A DNA stretch of 51,211 nt from Effusibacillus consociatus (GTDB taxonomy: Bacteria > Bacillota > Bacilli > Tumebacillales > Effusibacillaceae), in assembly GCF_042652925.1 (NCBI RefSeq), contig NZ_JBHSHC010000137.1, positions 1-51,211 on the forward strand, given 5' to 3'. A program made the translations under genes and the position numbers. Under the pieces are notes generated by a model. It saw only the letters and a program-made list of their open reading frames with translations, had not been told where the DNA came from and made no database searches. This document shows positions 33,187-43,817 of this stretch, one piece after another. How positions within the stretch are numbered: position 1 is the first letter of the stretch; every line of letters begins with the position of its first letter.

Positions 33187-34742
33187 TGTGCGGTCACCTC
33201 TTTTAAAAACATTCGGAAGTCAGGCAAATCCAACACTCCGTCTTCAAAGACCAATTTTGCCCGTGCACCGTTTTTGGGCTCCAGCAGGCGAATTTCCAAT
33301 CCGTCGGGTGTCCGGATCTTTCGCGAACGGCTTGCCATGCACCGGCCGATCCACAGTAACAGGAACTTGCGTTCCAGCAGGGTCAACCGCTCCAGCTCAC
33401 TCATGGAAAATTCGCCCATCCCGACCCATTTTCTCAGAATCTCATCCTCAGACGCTTTTCCCGCAAGAAACGCTTGCCTGGCTTTTTGCTGCTGCTCTTT
33501 CCGGTCACGAATCGCCTCGGTTTCGCCCGTCTTTCTTTGGATTCGGCTGCGCGATTTCAACTCCCGAATGACAGGTATCTCGTCCCACATTGACAGATCG
33601 GCCGAATCGGAGGTTCGCTCCCCTTCTCCCTGGAAATGCCGCGTTCGATAAAGACCAAACGTATAAGCGCCGAGACGGTGTGCATCTTCCACGTCTTCCA
33701 AGCTCAAAAACCACTGCCCCAAATAATCCAGTTCCCGTTTGCGGCTGATTCCCCACTTGTATTTCTCCTGAATCGCCAACGCATACTTCAGCATTTTGGC
33801 AATGCTGTCCTTCGTCGCCCGTTCCAGAAAGATCACGTCACTTCTCTCATTGACGTTTCCCGTAAACCACTGGACGAAGATAGACCACTCCTCCCGTCGG
33901 CGATCCATCCGTTCTTCAACCGTGATTGACTCTTCGAACGACGGCATCCTTGCTTCATCGGTTACCACCGCGTTAAGAAAAACCTGCCAGACTTCCGGGT
34001 CTGTCTCCTGCAGGGTTGCTTCCAACTGTCCCCCGTAGCGCTGCAGCCCGATGACAAAGTTGCGCAGATAGTGAGTCAACGTGTCTTTAAAGACAAGAAA
34101 CTGCTCCGTAAGCATCAACTCTTCCGCTTTCCCGGTCTGCAGGCTCGCCAAATAATCTGATGCGTTTTCATGCAGTTGGCGAAATGAGTTTTGCAAATCC
34201 CGCCACAGCTGCAAGGCTTCCCCATCCGCCCATTCCGGAGTCTCCCGAACCCGCTTGATATAACCCAATAACCGTTCCAGAAGAGTCGGCTCCAGTGAGC
34301 CTCCATAGCCCTGAATGTTTTCCAGATTCTCCAGCATCCGCTCAATCTCGATGGTGTACGGTGTCATTTGATATCGGAATCGCTTGCGCAGGTACTCTTC
34401 GATGGTTGTCGCCCTGCCACCGTCATGACGGCTGGTCAGATTTTTCCATTCGGCCAGTGTTTCCAAGTCCCTTTGACACTGTTCCAAAGAGTAACCGTCC
34501 AGCAGCCCCCAACTCATTACGCCAGCGTAGACTTCTTCTGGTTTCAGCCAATATTTCAACTTGCTGTGATTTTCATAGAAAAGCCGGAGAATCAAACGGT
34601 ACCGGGCCACATTTTCCGCATTCAGATATTTGGTCTCCGGTACCGGCTTCGTCCACAATTCCCTTGTTTGTCGTCGGTTCACCGCACTCATCCTTTGCAA
34701 GACAATGGTTTCTATCTCTCTACTATAATCGATTTCCGTCAT
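33183..34742 (-). CDS. jetA: Wadjet subunit JetA (TIGR02677/DUF2397 family)
   Basis: A 519-residue protein in the position of the MukF-like kleisin. Seen: an N-terminal winged-helix-like segment YRLILRLFYENHSKLKYWL followed by VMSWGLLDGYSLEQCQRDLE, central helices, and a C-terminal beta segment LVFEDGVLDLPDFRMFL. The start is the ATG at 34742, preceded by AGGGGTGATGAG; the frame is open nine codons further up without a better site. It is the first gene of the jetABCD-TPR operon. The DUF2397/DUF2398/TIGR02680/DUF2399 combination is one of the defined Wadjet lineages; I do not assign its type number. Confidence 0.85.
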   Translation of the reverse strand: MTEIDYSREIETIVLQRMSAVNRRQTRELWTKPVPETKYLNAENVARYRLILRLFYENHSKLKYWLKPEEVYAGVMSWGLLDGYSLEQCQRDLETLAEWKNLTSRHDGGRATTIEEYLRKRFRYQMTPYTIEIERMLENLENIQGYGGSLEPTLLERLLGYIKRVRETPEWADGEALQLWRDLQNSFRQLHENASDYLASLQTGKAEELMLTEQFLVFKDTLTHYLRNFVIGLQRYGGQLEATLQETDPEVWQVFLNAVVTDEARMPSFEESITVEERMDRRREEWSIFVQWFTGNVNERSDVIFLERATKDSIAKMLKYALAIQEKYKWGISRKRELDYLGQWFLSLEDVEDAHRLGAYTFGLYRTRHFQGEGERTSDSADLSMWDEIPVIRELKSRSRIQRKTGETEAIRDRKEQQQKARQAFLAGKASEDEILRKWVGMGEFSMSELERLTLLERKFLLLWIGRCMASRSRKIRTPDGLEIRLLEPKNGARAKLVFEDGVLDLPDFRMFLKEVTAQ

Positions 34743-35330
34743 CTCATCACCCCTCATGCAGATTTCCAATATTTAGATATTAGGATGGCCAAATTGGAAA
34801 ACTCTAGACGTAAGGTCCGGAGTATAATTCCATGTAACCGTCTCCGTTCTAGTCAGTCTGCTCGGGACTAAAGGTAAAACACGGAACAAACGGCAAGTCG
34901 AATAGCTGATGCTCGGGAAAATGGGCTGCCGAAGGCGGCCTTCTATTCGACACTTGTTACTGGGCTGGGATCCACGTTCTGGAGTGTCGATCTGTTGTGA
35001 TGATGGGTTCGGTATGCAGTGATGACTCGTCCGCGGGAAATAGCGGACTTTCAGGTGCTTCTTGTGATATTTTTGGGAGTGTTTTTCGAAATAACGGATC
35101 GAAAAACCGTTATTCTTCAAACGGCGAGGTACACCGCAACGTCGAATGAAAATTTAGGCCAAAAAAAGATATACTTTCCATTACGATAAATAAAGCTACA
35201 TTCGAAGCACCTTCAAAGAAGGAAGGGGGCCTTTTTGAGGAAAAAACCATCGCAGTTTGCGATGGTTTTCCCGTGAAGATTTTAATCAGGAGGGGGAACA
35301 TTCCCCCCCTTTGCTCTGCTCACCCTGTAT
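34743..35330. other. Intergenic region with terminators between Wadjet and the glucan synthase gene
   Basis: No convincing gene. A perfect 12-bp stem AAAACCATCGCA/TGCGATGGTTTT (35242-35268), followed by a T-run on the minus strand, is a strong terminator for the glucan synthase gene. A second hairpin, GGGGGAA/TTCCCCC (35292-35307), lies just past its stop codon. An 8-bp inverted repeat AATAACGG/CCGTTATT at 35090-35114 has no T-run. The jetA promoter should be in 34760-35080, but I see no clear boxes. A 63-codon frame at 35110-35301 runs through the terminator and is not called. Confidence 0.6.
35242..35268 (-). terminator. Intrinsic terminator after the cyclic glucan synthase gene
   Basis: A perfect 12-bp stem with a 3-nt loop, followed on the minus strand by TTTTTT. 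It sits 63 bp past the stop codon of the 8.3-kb gene. Confidence 0.88.
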
Positions 35331-38300
35331 CTACATCGTCAGAACGACATGGTGAACCTGCCCGTCGTCGCACAATTCAACATAGGGACCGCGCTCCGCG
35401 GTAGGCTCCAGGAGGTCAACCTCCTGTCCGTCAATCATTAGCGTGGTTCCTCCGCTGGACTTGCCCGACGGATTTTTCACGGTGATGAGGTAGCGTGAGC
35501 TGCCATAACGGTAGCTGACCGAAAACTCCGGCCATTCACAAGGAATGCATGGCCGGATGTACAGCCGCTCTCCGCGGCGGCGCAAACCAAGGATCCACTC
35601 GATTCCGGCCTGATACATCCATCCCGCAGCGCCAGTGTACCACGTCCAGCCGGCATGTCCTTTGTGCGGGTCTGTTGTGTAAACGTCTGCCGCCATGACG
35701 TAAGGCTCACCTGCATACTGCCGAACTTCACCAGGCGTCCGGGTATGAGTGATGGGATTTAACATGTGAAACAACTCAAGTGCCTTTTCACCGTTCCCGA
35801 GTCTGCACCAAGCGACGATGCTCCATATGACACCATGTGTATACTGGGCCCCGTTCTCGCGAATTCCGGGCGGGTAGCCCTGAATGTACCCCGGACTCGG
35901 CTCCGTGCGGTCAAAAGGCGGTGTCAGGAGACGAGCGACGGACAGGTCGCGGTCCACGAGTTCGCGATCAAACGCATGCATCGCCTGTGTCGTCTTGTCC
36001 TTCGGCGCCACTTCGGAGATGACTGACCACGACTGGGCGATCGCATCGATGCGGCACTCTTCGTTGTGGATGGAGCCTAACCATTGTCCTGCGTCTGTGA
36101 AGGCACGCCGGTACCACTGCCCGTCCCAGGCGTGCTCGTCGAGTGAGACGGCGAGTTGTTGCCGCACATCCCGGTAGCGGCTGGCACGCTCGACATCGCC
36201 GAACCGTTCGCACAAATCCTCGAACCGGTTCAGAATTTCACACATAAACCAGCCGAGCCACACGCTCTCGCCCCTGCCAGCTTCGCCGACACGGTTCATC
36301 CCGTCGTTCCAGTCCCCGATTCCGATCAGGGGCAGCCCGTGTTCGCCGAAGCGCAATGCCCTGTCGATCGCACGCAAGCAGTGCTCGAAAACGGTGCCGC
36401 TCTGCTTTGAGATTCGTGTCGGCTCGTACCGTTCATGTTCATCCTCCCGTAAAGGTTCACTATGAAGAAACGGTACCATCTCCTCAAGCAAACTGTCGTC
36501 CCCAGTGTGTTCGATGTACCGTGTGACAGCATACGGCAGCCATAGCAAATCGTCGGAGAAACGTGTGCGGATACCGCGCTCCGTTTCTTCATGCCACCAG
36601 TGCTGCACATCGCCCTCCTCATATTGGTGCGCGGCATGGAGCAAAATTTGTGCCCGCGTGAGGTCGGGACGGGTGTGAAGCAAAGCCAGTGAATCTTGCA
36701 ACTGGTCGCGAAAACCGTATGCACCGCCCGCCTGGTAAAAGGCGGAGCGAGCCCACATTCGGCAGGCAAGCGTCTGGTAAATCAACCAGCCGTTCAGCAG
36801 GACATCCATCTCCGGGCAGGGCGTTGAAACCGAGATCTGGTCCAACACACTGTCCCAGAAATCTCTCACGCGTTCGAATGACTGCTCACAGACACGCGTT
36901 TGGCTGTATTTTTGAGCGAGCTTGACGGCAGTGTCGTGCGAATGTTCGCAACCCAAAAGGATGTAGACTGTCCGTTCTTCATTAGGTTCGAGCGTGAGCT
37001 TGGCCTGCACCGCACCGCAAGCGTCATACAGAGCTCCCGTATTGCCCGACAGGCGCTCCCGACCCATCGCGGACGGATTTTCCAGTGTGCCATTGCGGCC
37101 GATAAATTCCTTGCGATCCGCTGTCCAAGACAGATCCTGGGCGAGAGTGGCAGGTTGCGCTTCGGAATCTGCCGAATTCGAGAGCGTGGCAGGCCTATTC
37201 GGTTGCGGAAACACGCCTAAAAAGACTGTTGCATCGCGAAATGCCTCCTGATACGTGTTGCGTGCCACCAAGATATTGGCAGATTCGTCCCACTCCGTGA
37301 CGATGAAGGAGGCGTTGGCTTCGCGCCGCACGCCCAATACCCATTCCGCGTAATAAGTGACGGACAGGCGCCGCTGCTTGGCAGTCCGGTTTTGCAGCCG
37401 CAATTTGATCACCTTAACGGGGTAATCCACTGGCACAAAAACGGTTGCTTCCTGCATAAGACCATGACTCTCATGGCGAAACCGCGTATACCCCCGACCA
37501 TGCGACACGATGTAAGGCTTGTCTGTATGAGCGGGAGATGGGTGGACAGACCACATTTCACCGCTCTCTTCGTCCCGCAGATAGCACACTTCACCTGGGG
37601 GGTCGAGCACAGGATCATTAGACCACGGGGTAAGTTTCCACTCACGGCTGTTACGCCACCATGTGTAACCGGTGCCAAGCTCGGAAACAAGGCAGCCGAA
37701 GTGCCGGTTGGCGATGACATTTATCCATGGCGCCGGCAGATGATTGCCGTTTTTGAGCACAATCCGGTACTCTCGTCCATCCGGCGAAAATCCTCCCCAA
37801 CCGTTGAAGTAAACCAAATCGTGAACGTCTCCCGAAACTTGGTTGCCGTTGCCGTTCCTGAGTAACGGCGCAGTCGGCTCAAGCGGCGCCGGCAAAACGG
37901 TGTCTGAACGGGGCAATCTGATTTGTGCTCTGAGACTGGGACCGTCTGCACGCAGCACGATGCGGGATACGGCGAGTAACAGTGTCTTTTCCTCGTCCGG
38001 TAATTGATTGGCAGCAATGACGAAAACGCTCCCAGGCCCTGCCCCATGACGTTCAACACCGTGGTCCACGGCACGTCGCAGCGCTTCCTGCAAATTCTGC
38101 TGGTAGCCACCCTCCGATTCGTTCAGGATGACCAGATCGATAAGTAACCCCTTGCGGCGTAAATATTCGTGTCCAATTAGCAGCTTGACGACAAACTGTA
38201 TATGGGCCACATCCGCGATCCGCACAAGTACAATTGGCCAATCACCGGAGACTCCGTACGCCCAGAGGCCAGACTGCCCTTTTGAATTTGCCGCGATACT

Positions 38301-41300
38301 TTTCTCTCGCTCTCCCCGTAGCGGGGCCGCGTATAACGCCTGGCCCGCCAAACTTTGAAAGACCATCGCTTCGGCGGCAGTCAGATGCAAATGCCGAAGC
38401 TCGATTTGGCTGCGAGTCCAGGCGAGTTGAAACGTCCGTTCTACCTGAAGGTCCCCGGAGAACCGGTGAACGATGCTGATCGCCTCATCCTTGGTTTCCG
38501 CAACACCAGTGATAGCGAACAGCTGAACCCGTTCACCGGGCTCGATCGTCAACCGCCGCCGCATGATAAAGGCAGGGTCCGCCACAGCGCCAACCGTTCC
38601 ACGCAGGCGGGAGCGGATCCCCTGCGGCTGGGATAGCTTATGGCCCCGGTTGATAAAGCTGGCTCGATCTGTCTCGTATTCCACCGGTCCGAGAGGCCGA
38701 CCGCCGACCATCAGCGAGTGCACCGCCCACAGCGGTTTCTCGCTTCCGTCACGAGACCGCCGGCGGGCGAGCAGGCACTCGTCATCCGCTGCATATTCCG
38801 TTTCGACGAACAATTTGCTGAACGCCGGGTGTGCATCGTCGGCGATGGGAGGTGCCAAGGCTACTTCAAGAAAAGTCGTGACCTCGATGATCCGCGTTTC
38901 ACTTCCTGAGTTGGTGAGCGTCAATCGGCGAACTTCCGCATTCCATTCCGGCGACACGCAGATTTCAAGGCTCGTCTGCACGTCTCCGTCCACACGCATG
39001 AAGGTGGCCCGCTCGAGCGCGAACTGCACGCGCTGTTCAGGGGACGGGACCCGGCACGGCTGAAACGTCGGGGACCAGACCACATCACAGGTAACGTCCC
39101 GGATATACATGTAGCTCCCCCAATCGTCCGCCACAGGATCCTCGCGCCAACGTGAGACGGCCACACCTTCGTACCGGCTGAAGCCACTGCCGCTGTTGGT
39201 CACCACGCTCATGAATGTACCGTTGGAAAGAACACACACCTCAGGCGTCGGCGTGTCCGCAGAAAGATACTCGCGTAGAGGAACAGTTTGTGCCGGTTTT
39301 GGATCCGGCAGGCGCACCCGTGCTTTGGCACGATGCTCAATGATTGCAGGTCGTTCGGGAATCCGTTCCTGCAGCAGCAGTTCGGCCGCCTGCACCCGCT
39401 TGTCGCTGTGAAAACGTTCGTACATTTTCTGAGGCAGCAGCAAGTTGGCAAGCGTGAGCAGGCTCATGCCTTGATGATGTGCCATGAAACTGCGGATGAC
39501 CATGCAGGTCTGATCTTTCGGCATCCTCTCAGCCGTGAAGTCGATGGCTTCGTAGTAGCCGTATGTTCCACGTGCGCCAAGCTCCTCCATTTTGCGCAGA
39601 TCCTCCAGCACTTGGCGCTTCGAAAAGGGCAGGGCCAGGATTGCCGCATACGGCGCCACGACCAAATCCTGTTCGAGTCCACGCTTGAATCCGAGACCGG
39701 GAACGCCAAACGCCCGGTATTGATAGTTCATTTGATAATCAAACGCGTAATAGCCCGATTCCGAGATGCCGAACGGGACACCCCGTTGATGCGCATACTC
39801 GATTTGCCGCTGCACGACGGCACGATAGGTGCTGTCCCAGACTGTGTTCCGATAAGTGCGCATAATGGACCACGGCATTAAATATTCAAACATCGTCCCG
39901 GACCACGAGAGTAACGTGGCCCCCGGCCCAATCTTTGTCATCGTCCGCCCGAGTGCATGCCAGTGTGCTACAGACACTTGTCCGAGGGCGATGGCAACAA
40001 AGCTTGCCTGCCTAGCCTCTGAAGCTAGCAGATCATACAGAACCGTATCTCGCTCGTCCAACGCCGCGTGATAACCCAAGGTGAACAATTTCGCCTTGTG
40101 ATCGTAAAGCGGGCGGAAGTCTGTCTCGTTTATCATCTCGTCTATGCGGGCGATCAGGTTTTGCCCGCGTGCCACCCAATCCTTGCGTGCTGCCTCTGCT
40201 GATATCCGACGGTTCGTTTCTGTGTCAGGCCGAGGCATCAACTCCACGCTGAATTCAACATTCATCGCTTCTGATCCCTTGCCTCCATATTCAACCGGGC
40301 CTAGCCGGACGCTCTGTGCAAAGTCTTTCTTGAGCCACTCTCCCAATCCCTCTTTGACCACCATCAGATAGGCCACGAAGTTGCCGGAATCCACCGTCGA
40401 CACATACAGCGGCGGCAGTGGTTCGAGGGTAACCGTATCGTACCAGTTGTAAAGATGGCCTTTCCATTTGTCTAGGCGCTCAACCGTCTTGATCGTTCGT
40501 TCCAGACGTTCAATCAACCCGGGCGTATCGATAAATCCGAAATCCCGCGCAGCCAGGGTGGAGGCCAGATAAAGTCCAATGTTGGTAGGCGACGTACGAT
40601 GCGCGACCCCATTAGGCGGATCGATTTGAACGTTGTCAGGTGGCAGCCAATTGTCTTTTGGACTGGTGAAGTCCTCGAAAAACGCCCAAATCTGTTTCGC
40701 CAGCACCCGCAGTTCTTCCTCCTCAGCCGGTTCGAGCGGCCGCTCGGGTTGTGCCACGGGGCGATCCAACCAGCGGAGGCCAAGCGGAGCGAGTGCCCAT
40801 AGTGCACTGAGCGCCAAGCCCGTCCACTGTACCGCCGAGGTGCTTCGCGTCCCCACTGCCAATATAAAGAGGAGCACCAGTGTATAGCCGCCCCATACCC
40901 CAAGCAGTGCCGGGTGGCGACCCCGACGATTGCGGCGTTCAATTTCAGAGGAACTGACCCATTCGAGCAAATGACGTTTGGAGATGAATAAACGGTTTAG
41001 ACTTCTAGCGATTGCGTCAAGTAGCAGCGCACTTTGAAACGGCAGCGTCCAGATAATTACCAAAACCTGCCCGATAGCAGACAGCAATCGCCGGGTCCGC
41101 CAGACTGTTCGTCGAATTGCCGCCAATTGCCGGATCACCGGCAAGAACAACGCAGCGAACACAATCGCAAGCCAGCGCCCGGGGGAACCTGGCAGAACGG
41201 TCAACCCGAGAAGCAGAAGTCCAAAAAGCGCGGGCGGGAGTAAACTGCGCCGCAAGTTATCAATCATCTGCCAGCGAGTGAGGGCGGACAGATCGACCGG

Positions 41301-43676
41301 AACCAGTACTCCCCGCCGGTCGCAAACGCGGGGAAACAGCCAGCAGAGCAATTGCCAATCCCCGCGAACCCAACGGTGCAGTCTCTTCTGGTAAGAACTG
41401 AACGCAGCGGGGTGGTCATCGATCAATTCGATGTCTGACAGAAGGCCGGCACGTAAAAAGCCTCCTTCCAACAAATCGTGGCTAAGCACACGGTTTTCGG
41501 GAATGCGTTCACACAGTACCTGCGCAAACATATCAACATCGAATATGCCCTTGCCCGTAAAAATTCCCTGCCCTAGTCCGTCCTGGTATGGATCCGAGAC
41601 GGCAAACGCGTACGGATCAATTCCCGGCTCCCCTGACCACAAATAAGCAAACCGCGAGCGTACGGCCGCCTCGTGGCTAATGCCTATGCGAGGCTGCAGC
41701 ACGCCGTATCCCTCGACGACCCGTGTCCGCGTGCGGTTTAACCGCGGTCGATTATAGGGCAGATGCAGGGTGCCGATCATCCGTTGCGCGCTGCCCATGG
41801 GTAGCTTCGTGTCCGCATCGAGCGTGATGATGTATCGAATGCGCGAAAGGACAGCCGAATCCCCGACTACGAAGTCATACGCCGTCTCTGTACGTCCTTT
41901 TAGCAGTTCGACAAACTCCACCAATTTGCCACGCTTGCGCTCCCACCCCATCCATACCCCCTCGGACGGGTTCCACAGCCTACGGCGCTGAAAGAGGTGA
42001 AAGGTCGTCCCGCCCGGACGGGAATACGTTCTGTTTAACGCCTCAATACTTTCGCGCGCGGCTGCCAGAACGGCGGTGTCCTCCGGAAGGCTCTCCTCGT
42101 CGGCGTCGACGAAATCCCCCAGGAGAGCGTAGTGGATATTCGGGTCGCGGTTCGCCAGGTAATGCAGTTCCAGTCGATCCACCAATTCCTGCACTTCTTC
42201 GACTGTCGACCAAATTACGGGAATTACGACCATAGTGGTCGCTTCGGCCGGAATTCCATGCGAAAAATCGTATCGCAACAACGGCCGCGGACGCATTCCG
42301 CATTCTATAAGCCAGTGCACCGCTGTGACGGCCCACTCGCTCGCAGGAAACGCCAGTGCCAGTACAATTACCGCCCACTGGGTCGGCGTTAAGCTGACGC
42401 CGCCACCGATCCACGCGGCGAATCCCAACAGGGCAAGCGCAAACAATCCTGCGAGCAGGGTGAAATACACGCCAGTGGCGCGTCTCAATATACCTATTTC
42501 CGGCAAAAGCCGGGGCCTGCCGCAAATTTGCAGCGCACTTCTCAACTCCCTGACGCCAGCCGGCTCGAGCAAGTAGTAAGCTGCAAACGCCTGTCGCGGC
42601 AGTTCCGCTGATTCTGTCGAACTGCCATCCGCATCATCTCTGTTTGTCCGCCCGACCTTTGCACACGCCCGCTCGTGCTCCCCTGCCGCGAGCTCCACTG
42701 CCTGCTTTGCGACCAAATTTTCCGGAACGTGCAAGCGGCGGGCCAATTCCTCAACTCGTCTACGCAACTGGTCGCGGCTGGAAAAATCGAGGAGCGGATA
42801 AACGCCTGTGCTTTCCTGGCGCAGAGTGCGCTCGACCAAGCAAATCTGTTCGAACGGATCGCTCCAGTCCCAGCGCTCGATTTTGCGGAGACTGCCGATA
42901 ACGTTGCCTGCCGCCACTTGATAAGCGGCCTGAAGCTGATACTCGTATGAGACAATTCGATCAAGGCTGTCAGGCCCATTTTCCAGTTTGCACAACAGCC
43001 ATTCGCGCACGGTTGCGGAATCGTCCGCCCACTCGCGCAGGTGACTCACCAAGTGCGCGATCAACGGACCAGAGAGCGGAATATCTTGCCCCGCGTCTTC
43101 CAGTGCAGCCCTGAGTGTATCCGGATTTAACTTCGACGGCTCTATTTGCGCCAGCAGCCGTTCGACTAGCGAACACACCTCCCGTCGTTCGCGAACGAGT
43201 TCCATGATTTCGGCAAGGCGCCGGGTCAAGGCTACGCGCAGCATAAGCGGAATCGACCACGCCTCGGCAATCGTCAAAACGGATACTTCCTGGTAAAAAT
43301 TGATGTAGGAAACAAGTGAGTCCTCGTCAAGGATACCGTCCGCATGCTTAAGATAATCCGAGCACAGAGACAGGACGCGTGGCTCACCGCTCTTGCGCAG
43401 GCGTGGCAAACAACGTAGAAATGCGCCGGAGAGTCGGTGTCGAACGACCAATGCCTGTTCCTCGATGAACTCAGCGTGGTCGAGCAGCCATTCTTCCGCG
43501 GGCTGCGAACAACTTGCACGACCGTCTTGCAGGGAGCGTACGAACGCGCGCAAACTCTCGATGTCTGCATAAAACTCCCGCCACAGGTACTTCGACGAGC
43601 ATCGTCCCACGTACGAGTCGTGTTTCAGCCCGAGATCGTGCGCTTTTTGTCGGAGTTGTTCAGTACTAAGAATCAT
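35331..43676 (-). CDS. Cyclic beta-1,2-glucan synthase (NdvB-like, GT84-GH94)
   Basis: A single 2781-residue membrane enzyme that would polymerise UDP-glucose into beta-1,2-glucan and cyclise it. Order of parts: a helical N-terminal region, membrane segments near 410-460, a family-84 glycosyltransferase with LDADTKLP near 617 and LHRW of the QxxRW motif near 769, more membrane segments near 830-1000, a glycoamylase-like domain with GISESGYYAFDYQMNYQYR near 1300, two beta-sandwich parts, and a C-terminal GH94 phosphorylase-like domain with GDWNDGMN near 2455. Length matches NdvB/Cgs of rhizobia. GGGAGGACCT precedes the ATG. The gene is visibly more G+C-rich than its neighbours and stands alone between terminators, so it may have come by transfer. 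The exact glucan product cannot be read from sequence. Confidence 0.92.
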   Translation of the reverse strand: MILSTEQLRQKAHDLGLKHDSYVGRCSSKYLWREFYADIESLRAFVRSLQDGRASCSQPAEEWLLDHAEFIEEQALVVRHRLSGAFLRCLPRLRKSGEPRVLSLCSDYLKHADGILDEDSLVSYINFYQEVSVLTIAEAWSIPLMLRVALTRRLAEIMELVRERREVCSLVERLLAQIEPSKLNPDTLRAALEDAGQDIPLSGPLIAHLVSHLREWADDSATVREWLLCKLENGPDSLDRIVSYEYQLQAAYQVAAGNVIGSLRKIERWDWSDPFEQICLVERTLRQESTGVYPLLDFSSRDQLRRRVEELARRLHVPENLVAKQAVELAAGEHERACAKVGRTNRDDADGSSTESAELPRQAFAAYYLLEPAGVRELRSALQICGRPRLLPEIGILRRATGVYFTLLAGLFALALLGFAAWIGGGVSLTPTQWAVIVLALAFPASEWAVTAVHWLIECGMRPRPLLRYDFSHGIPAEATTMVVIPVIWSTVEEVQELVDRLELHYLANRDPNIHYALLGDFVDADEESLPEDTAVLAAARESIEALNRTYSRPGGTTFHLFQRRRLWNPSEGVWMGWERKRGKLVEFVELLKGRTETAYDFVVGDSAVLSRIRYIITLDADTKLPMGSAQRMIGTLHLPYNRPRLNRTRTRVVEGYGVLQPRIGISHEAAVRSRFAYLWSGEPGIDPYAFAVSDPYQDGLGQGIFTGKGIFDVDMFAQVLCERIPENRVLSHDLLEGGFLRAGLLSDIELIDDHPAAFSSYQKRLHRWVRGDWQLLCWLFPRVCDRRGVLVPVDLSALTRWQMIDNLRRSLLPPALFGLLLLGLTVLPGSPGRWLAIVFAALFLPVIRQLAAIRRTVWRTRRLLSAIGQVLVIIWTLPFQSALLLDAIARSLNRLFISKRHLLEWVSSSEIERRNRRGRHPALLGVWGGYTLVLLFILAVGTRSTSAVQWTGLALSALWALAPLGLRWLDRPVAQPERPLEPAEEEELRVLAKQIWAFFEDFTSPKDNWLPPDNVQIDPPNGVAHRTSPTNIGLYLASTLAARDFGFIDTPGLIERLERTIKTVERLDKWKGHLYNWYDTVTLEPLPPLYVSTVDSGNFVAYLMVVKEGLGEWLKKDFAQSVRLGPVEYGGKGSEAMNVEFSVELMPRPDTETNRRISAEAARKDWVARGQNLIARIDEMINETDFRPLYDHKAKLFTLGYHAALDERDTVLYDLLASEARQASFVAIALGQVSVAHWHALGRTMTKIGPGATLLSWSGTMFEYLMPWSIMRTYRNTVWDSTYRAVVQRQIEYAHQRGVPFGISESGYYAFDYQMNYQYRAFGVPGLGFKRGLEQDLVVAPYAAILALPFSKRQVLEDLRKMEELGARGTYGYYEAIDFTAERMPKDQTCMVIRSFMAHHQGMSLLTLANLLLPQKMYERFHSDKRVQAAELLLQERIPERPAIIEHRAKARVRLPDPKPAQTVPLREYLSADTPTPEVCVLSNGTFMSVVTNSGSGFSRYEGVAVSRWREDPVADDWGSYMYIRDVTCDVVWSPTFQPCRVPSPEQRVQFALERATFMRVDGDVQTSLEICVSPEWNAEVRRLTLTNSGSETRIIEVTTFLEVALAPPIADDAHPAFSKLFVETEYAADDECLLARRRSRDGSEKPLWAVHSLMVGGRPLGPVEYETDRASFINRGHKLSQPQGIRSRLRGTVGAVADPAFIMRRRLTIEPGERVQLFAITGVAETKDEAISIVHRFSGDLQVERTFQLAWTRSQIELRHLHLTAAEAMVFQSLAGQALYAAPLRGEREKSIAANSKGQSGLWAYGVSGDWPIVLVRIADVAHIQFVVKLLIGHEYLRRKGLLIDLVILNESEGGYQQNLQEALRRAVDHGVERHGAGPGSVFVIAANQLPDEEKTLLLAVSRIVLRADGPSLRAQIRLPRSDTVLPAPLEPTAPLLRNGNGNQVSGDVHDLVYFNGWGGFSPDGREYRIVLKNGNHLPAPWINVIANRHFGCLVSELGTGYTWWRNSREWKLTPWSNDPVLDPPGEVCYLRDEESGEMWSVHPSPAHTDKPYIVSHGRGYTRFRHESHGLMQEATVFVPVDYPVKVIKLRLQNRTAKQRRLSVTYYAEWVLGVRREANASFIVTEWDESANILVARNTYQEAFRDATVFLGVFPQPNRPATLSNSADSEAQPATLAQDLSWTADRKEFIGRNGTLENPSAMGRERLSGNTGALYDACGAVQAKLTLEPNEERTVYILLGCEHSHDTAVKLAQKYSQTRVCEQSFERVRDFWDSVLDQISVSTPCPEMDVLLNGWLIYQTLACRMWARSAFYQAGGAYGFRDQLQDSLALLHTRPDLTRAQILLHAAHQYEEGDVQHWWHEETERGIRTRFSDDLLWLPYAVTRYIEHTGDDSLLEEMVPFLHSEPLREDEHERYEPTRISKQSGTVFEHCLRAIDRALRFGEHGLPLIGIGDWNDGMNRVGEAGRGESVWLGWFMCEILNRFEDLCERFGDVERASRYRDVRQQLAVSLDEHAWDGQWYRRAFTDAGQWLGSIHNEECRIDAIAQSWSVISEVAPKDKTTQAMHAFDRELVDRDLSVARLLTPPFDRTEPSPGYIQGYPPGIRENGAQYTHGVIWSIVAWCRLGNGEKALELFHMLNPITHTRTPGEVRQYAGEPYVMAADVYTTDPHKGHAGWTWYTGAAGWMYQAGIEWILGLRRRGERLYIRPCIPCEWPEFSVSYRYGSSRYLITVKNPSGKSSGGTTLMIDGQEVDLLEPTAERGPYVELCDDGQVHHVVLTM

Positions 43677-43817
43677 AGGTCCTCCCGGAGATAGTCAGTA
43701 GTTGAAAAGTGTTCAGAAGTACTCAGCACCCGATGCTGCGGAAGAATCCGCAATCTAAATATTCCCATCTTGACTTCGTGTTATGAAATTCGGTTTTGTG
43801 CCTGTGAAGGCAAGGAC

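Noticed and set aside
35110..35301. 63-codon minus-strand frame between jetA and the glucan synthase gene
   Set aside because: It runs through a strong terminator hairpin, has no clear ribosome binding site and resembles nothing known to me.
35477..43694. Numerous antisense and alternative frames over the glucan synthase gene
   Set aside because: They are by-products of its high G+C content; none has a ribosome binding site or recognisable domain.
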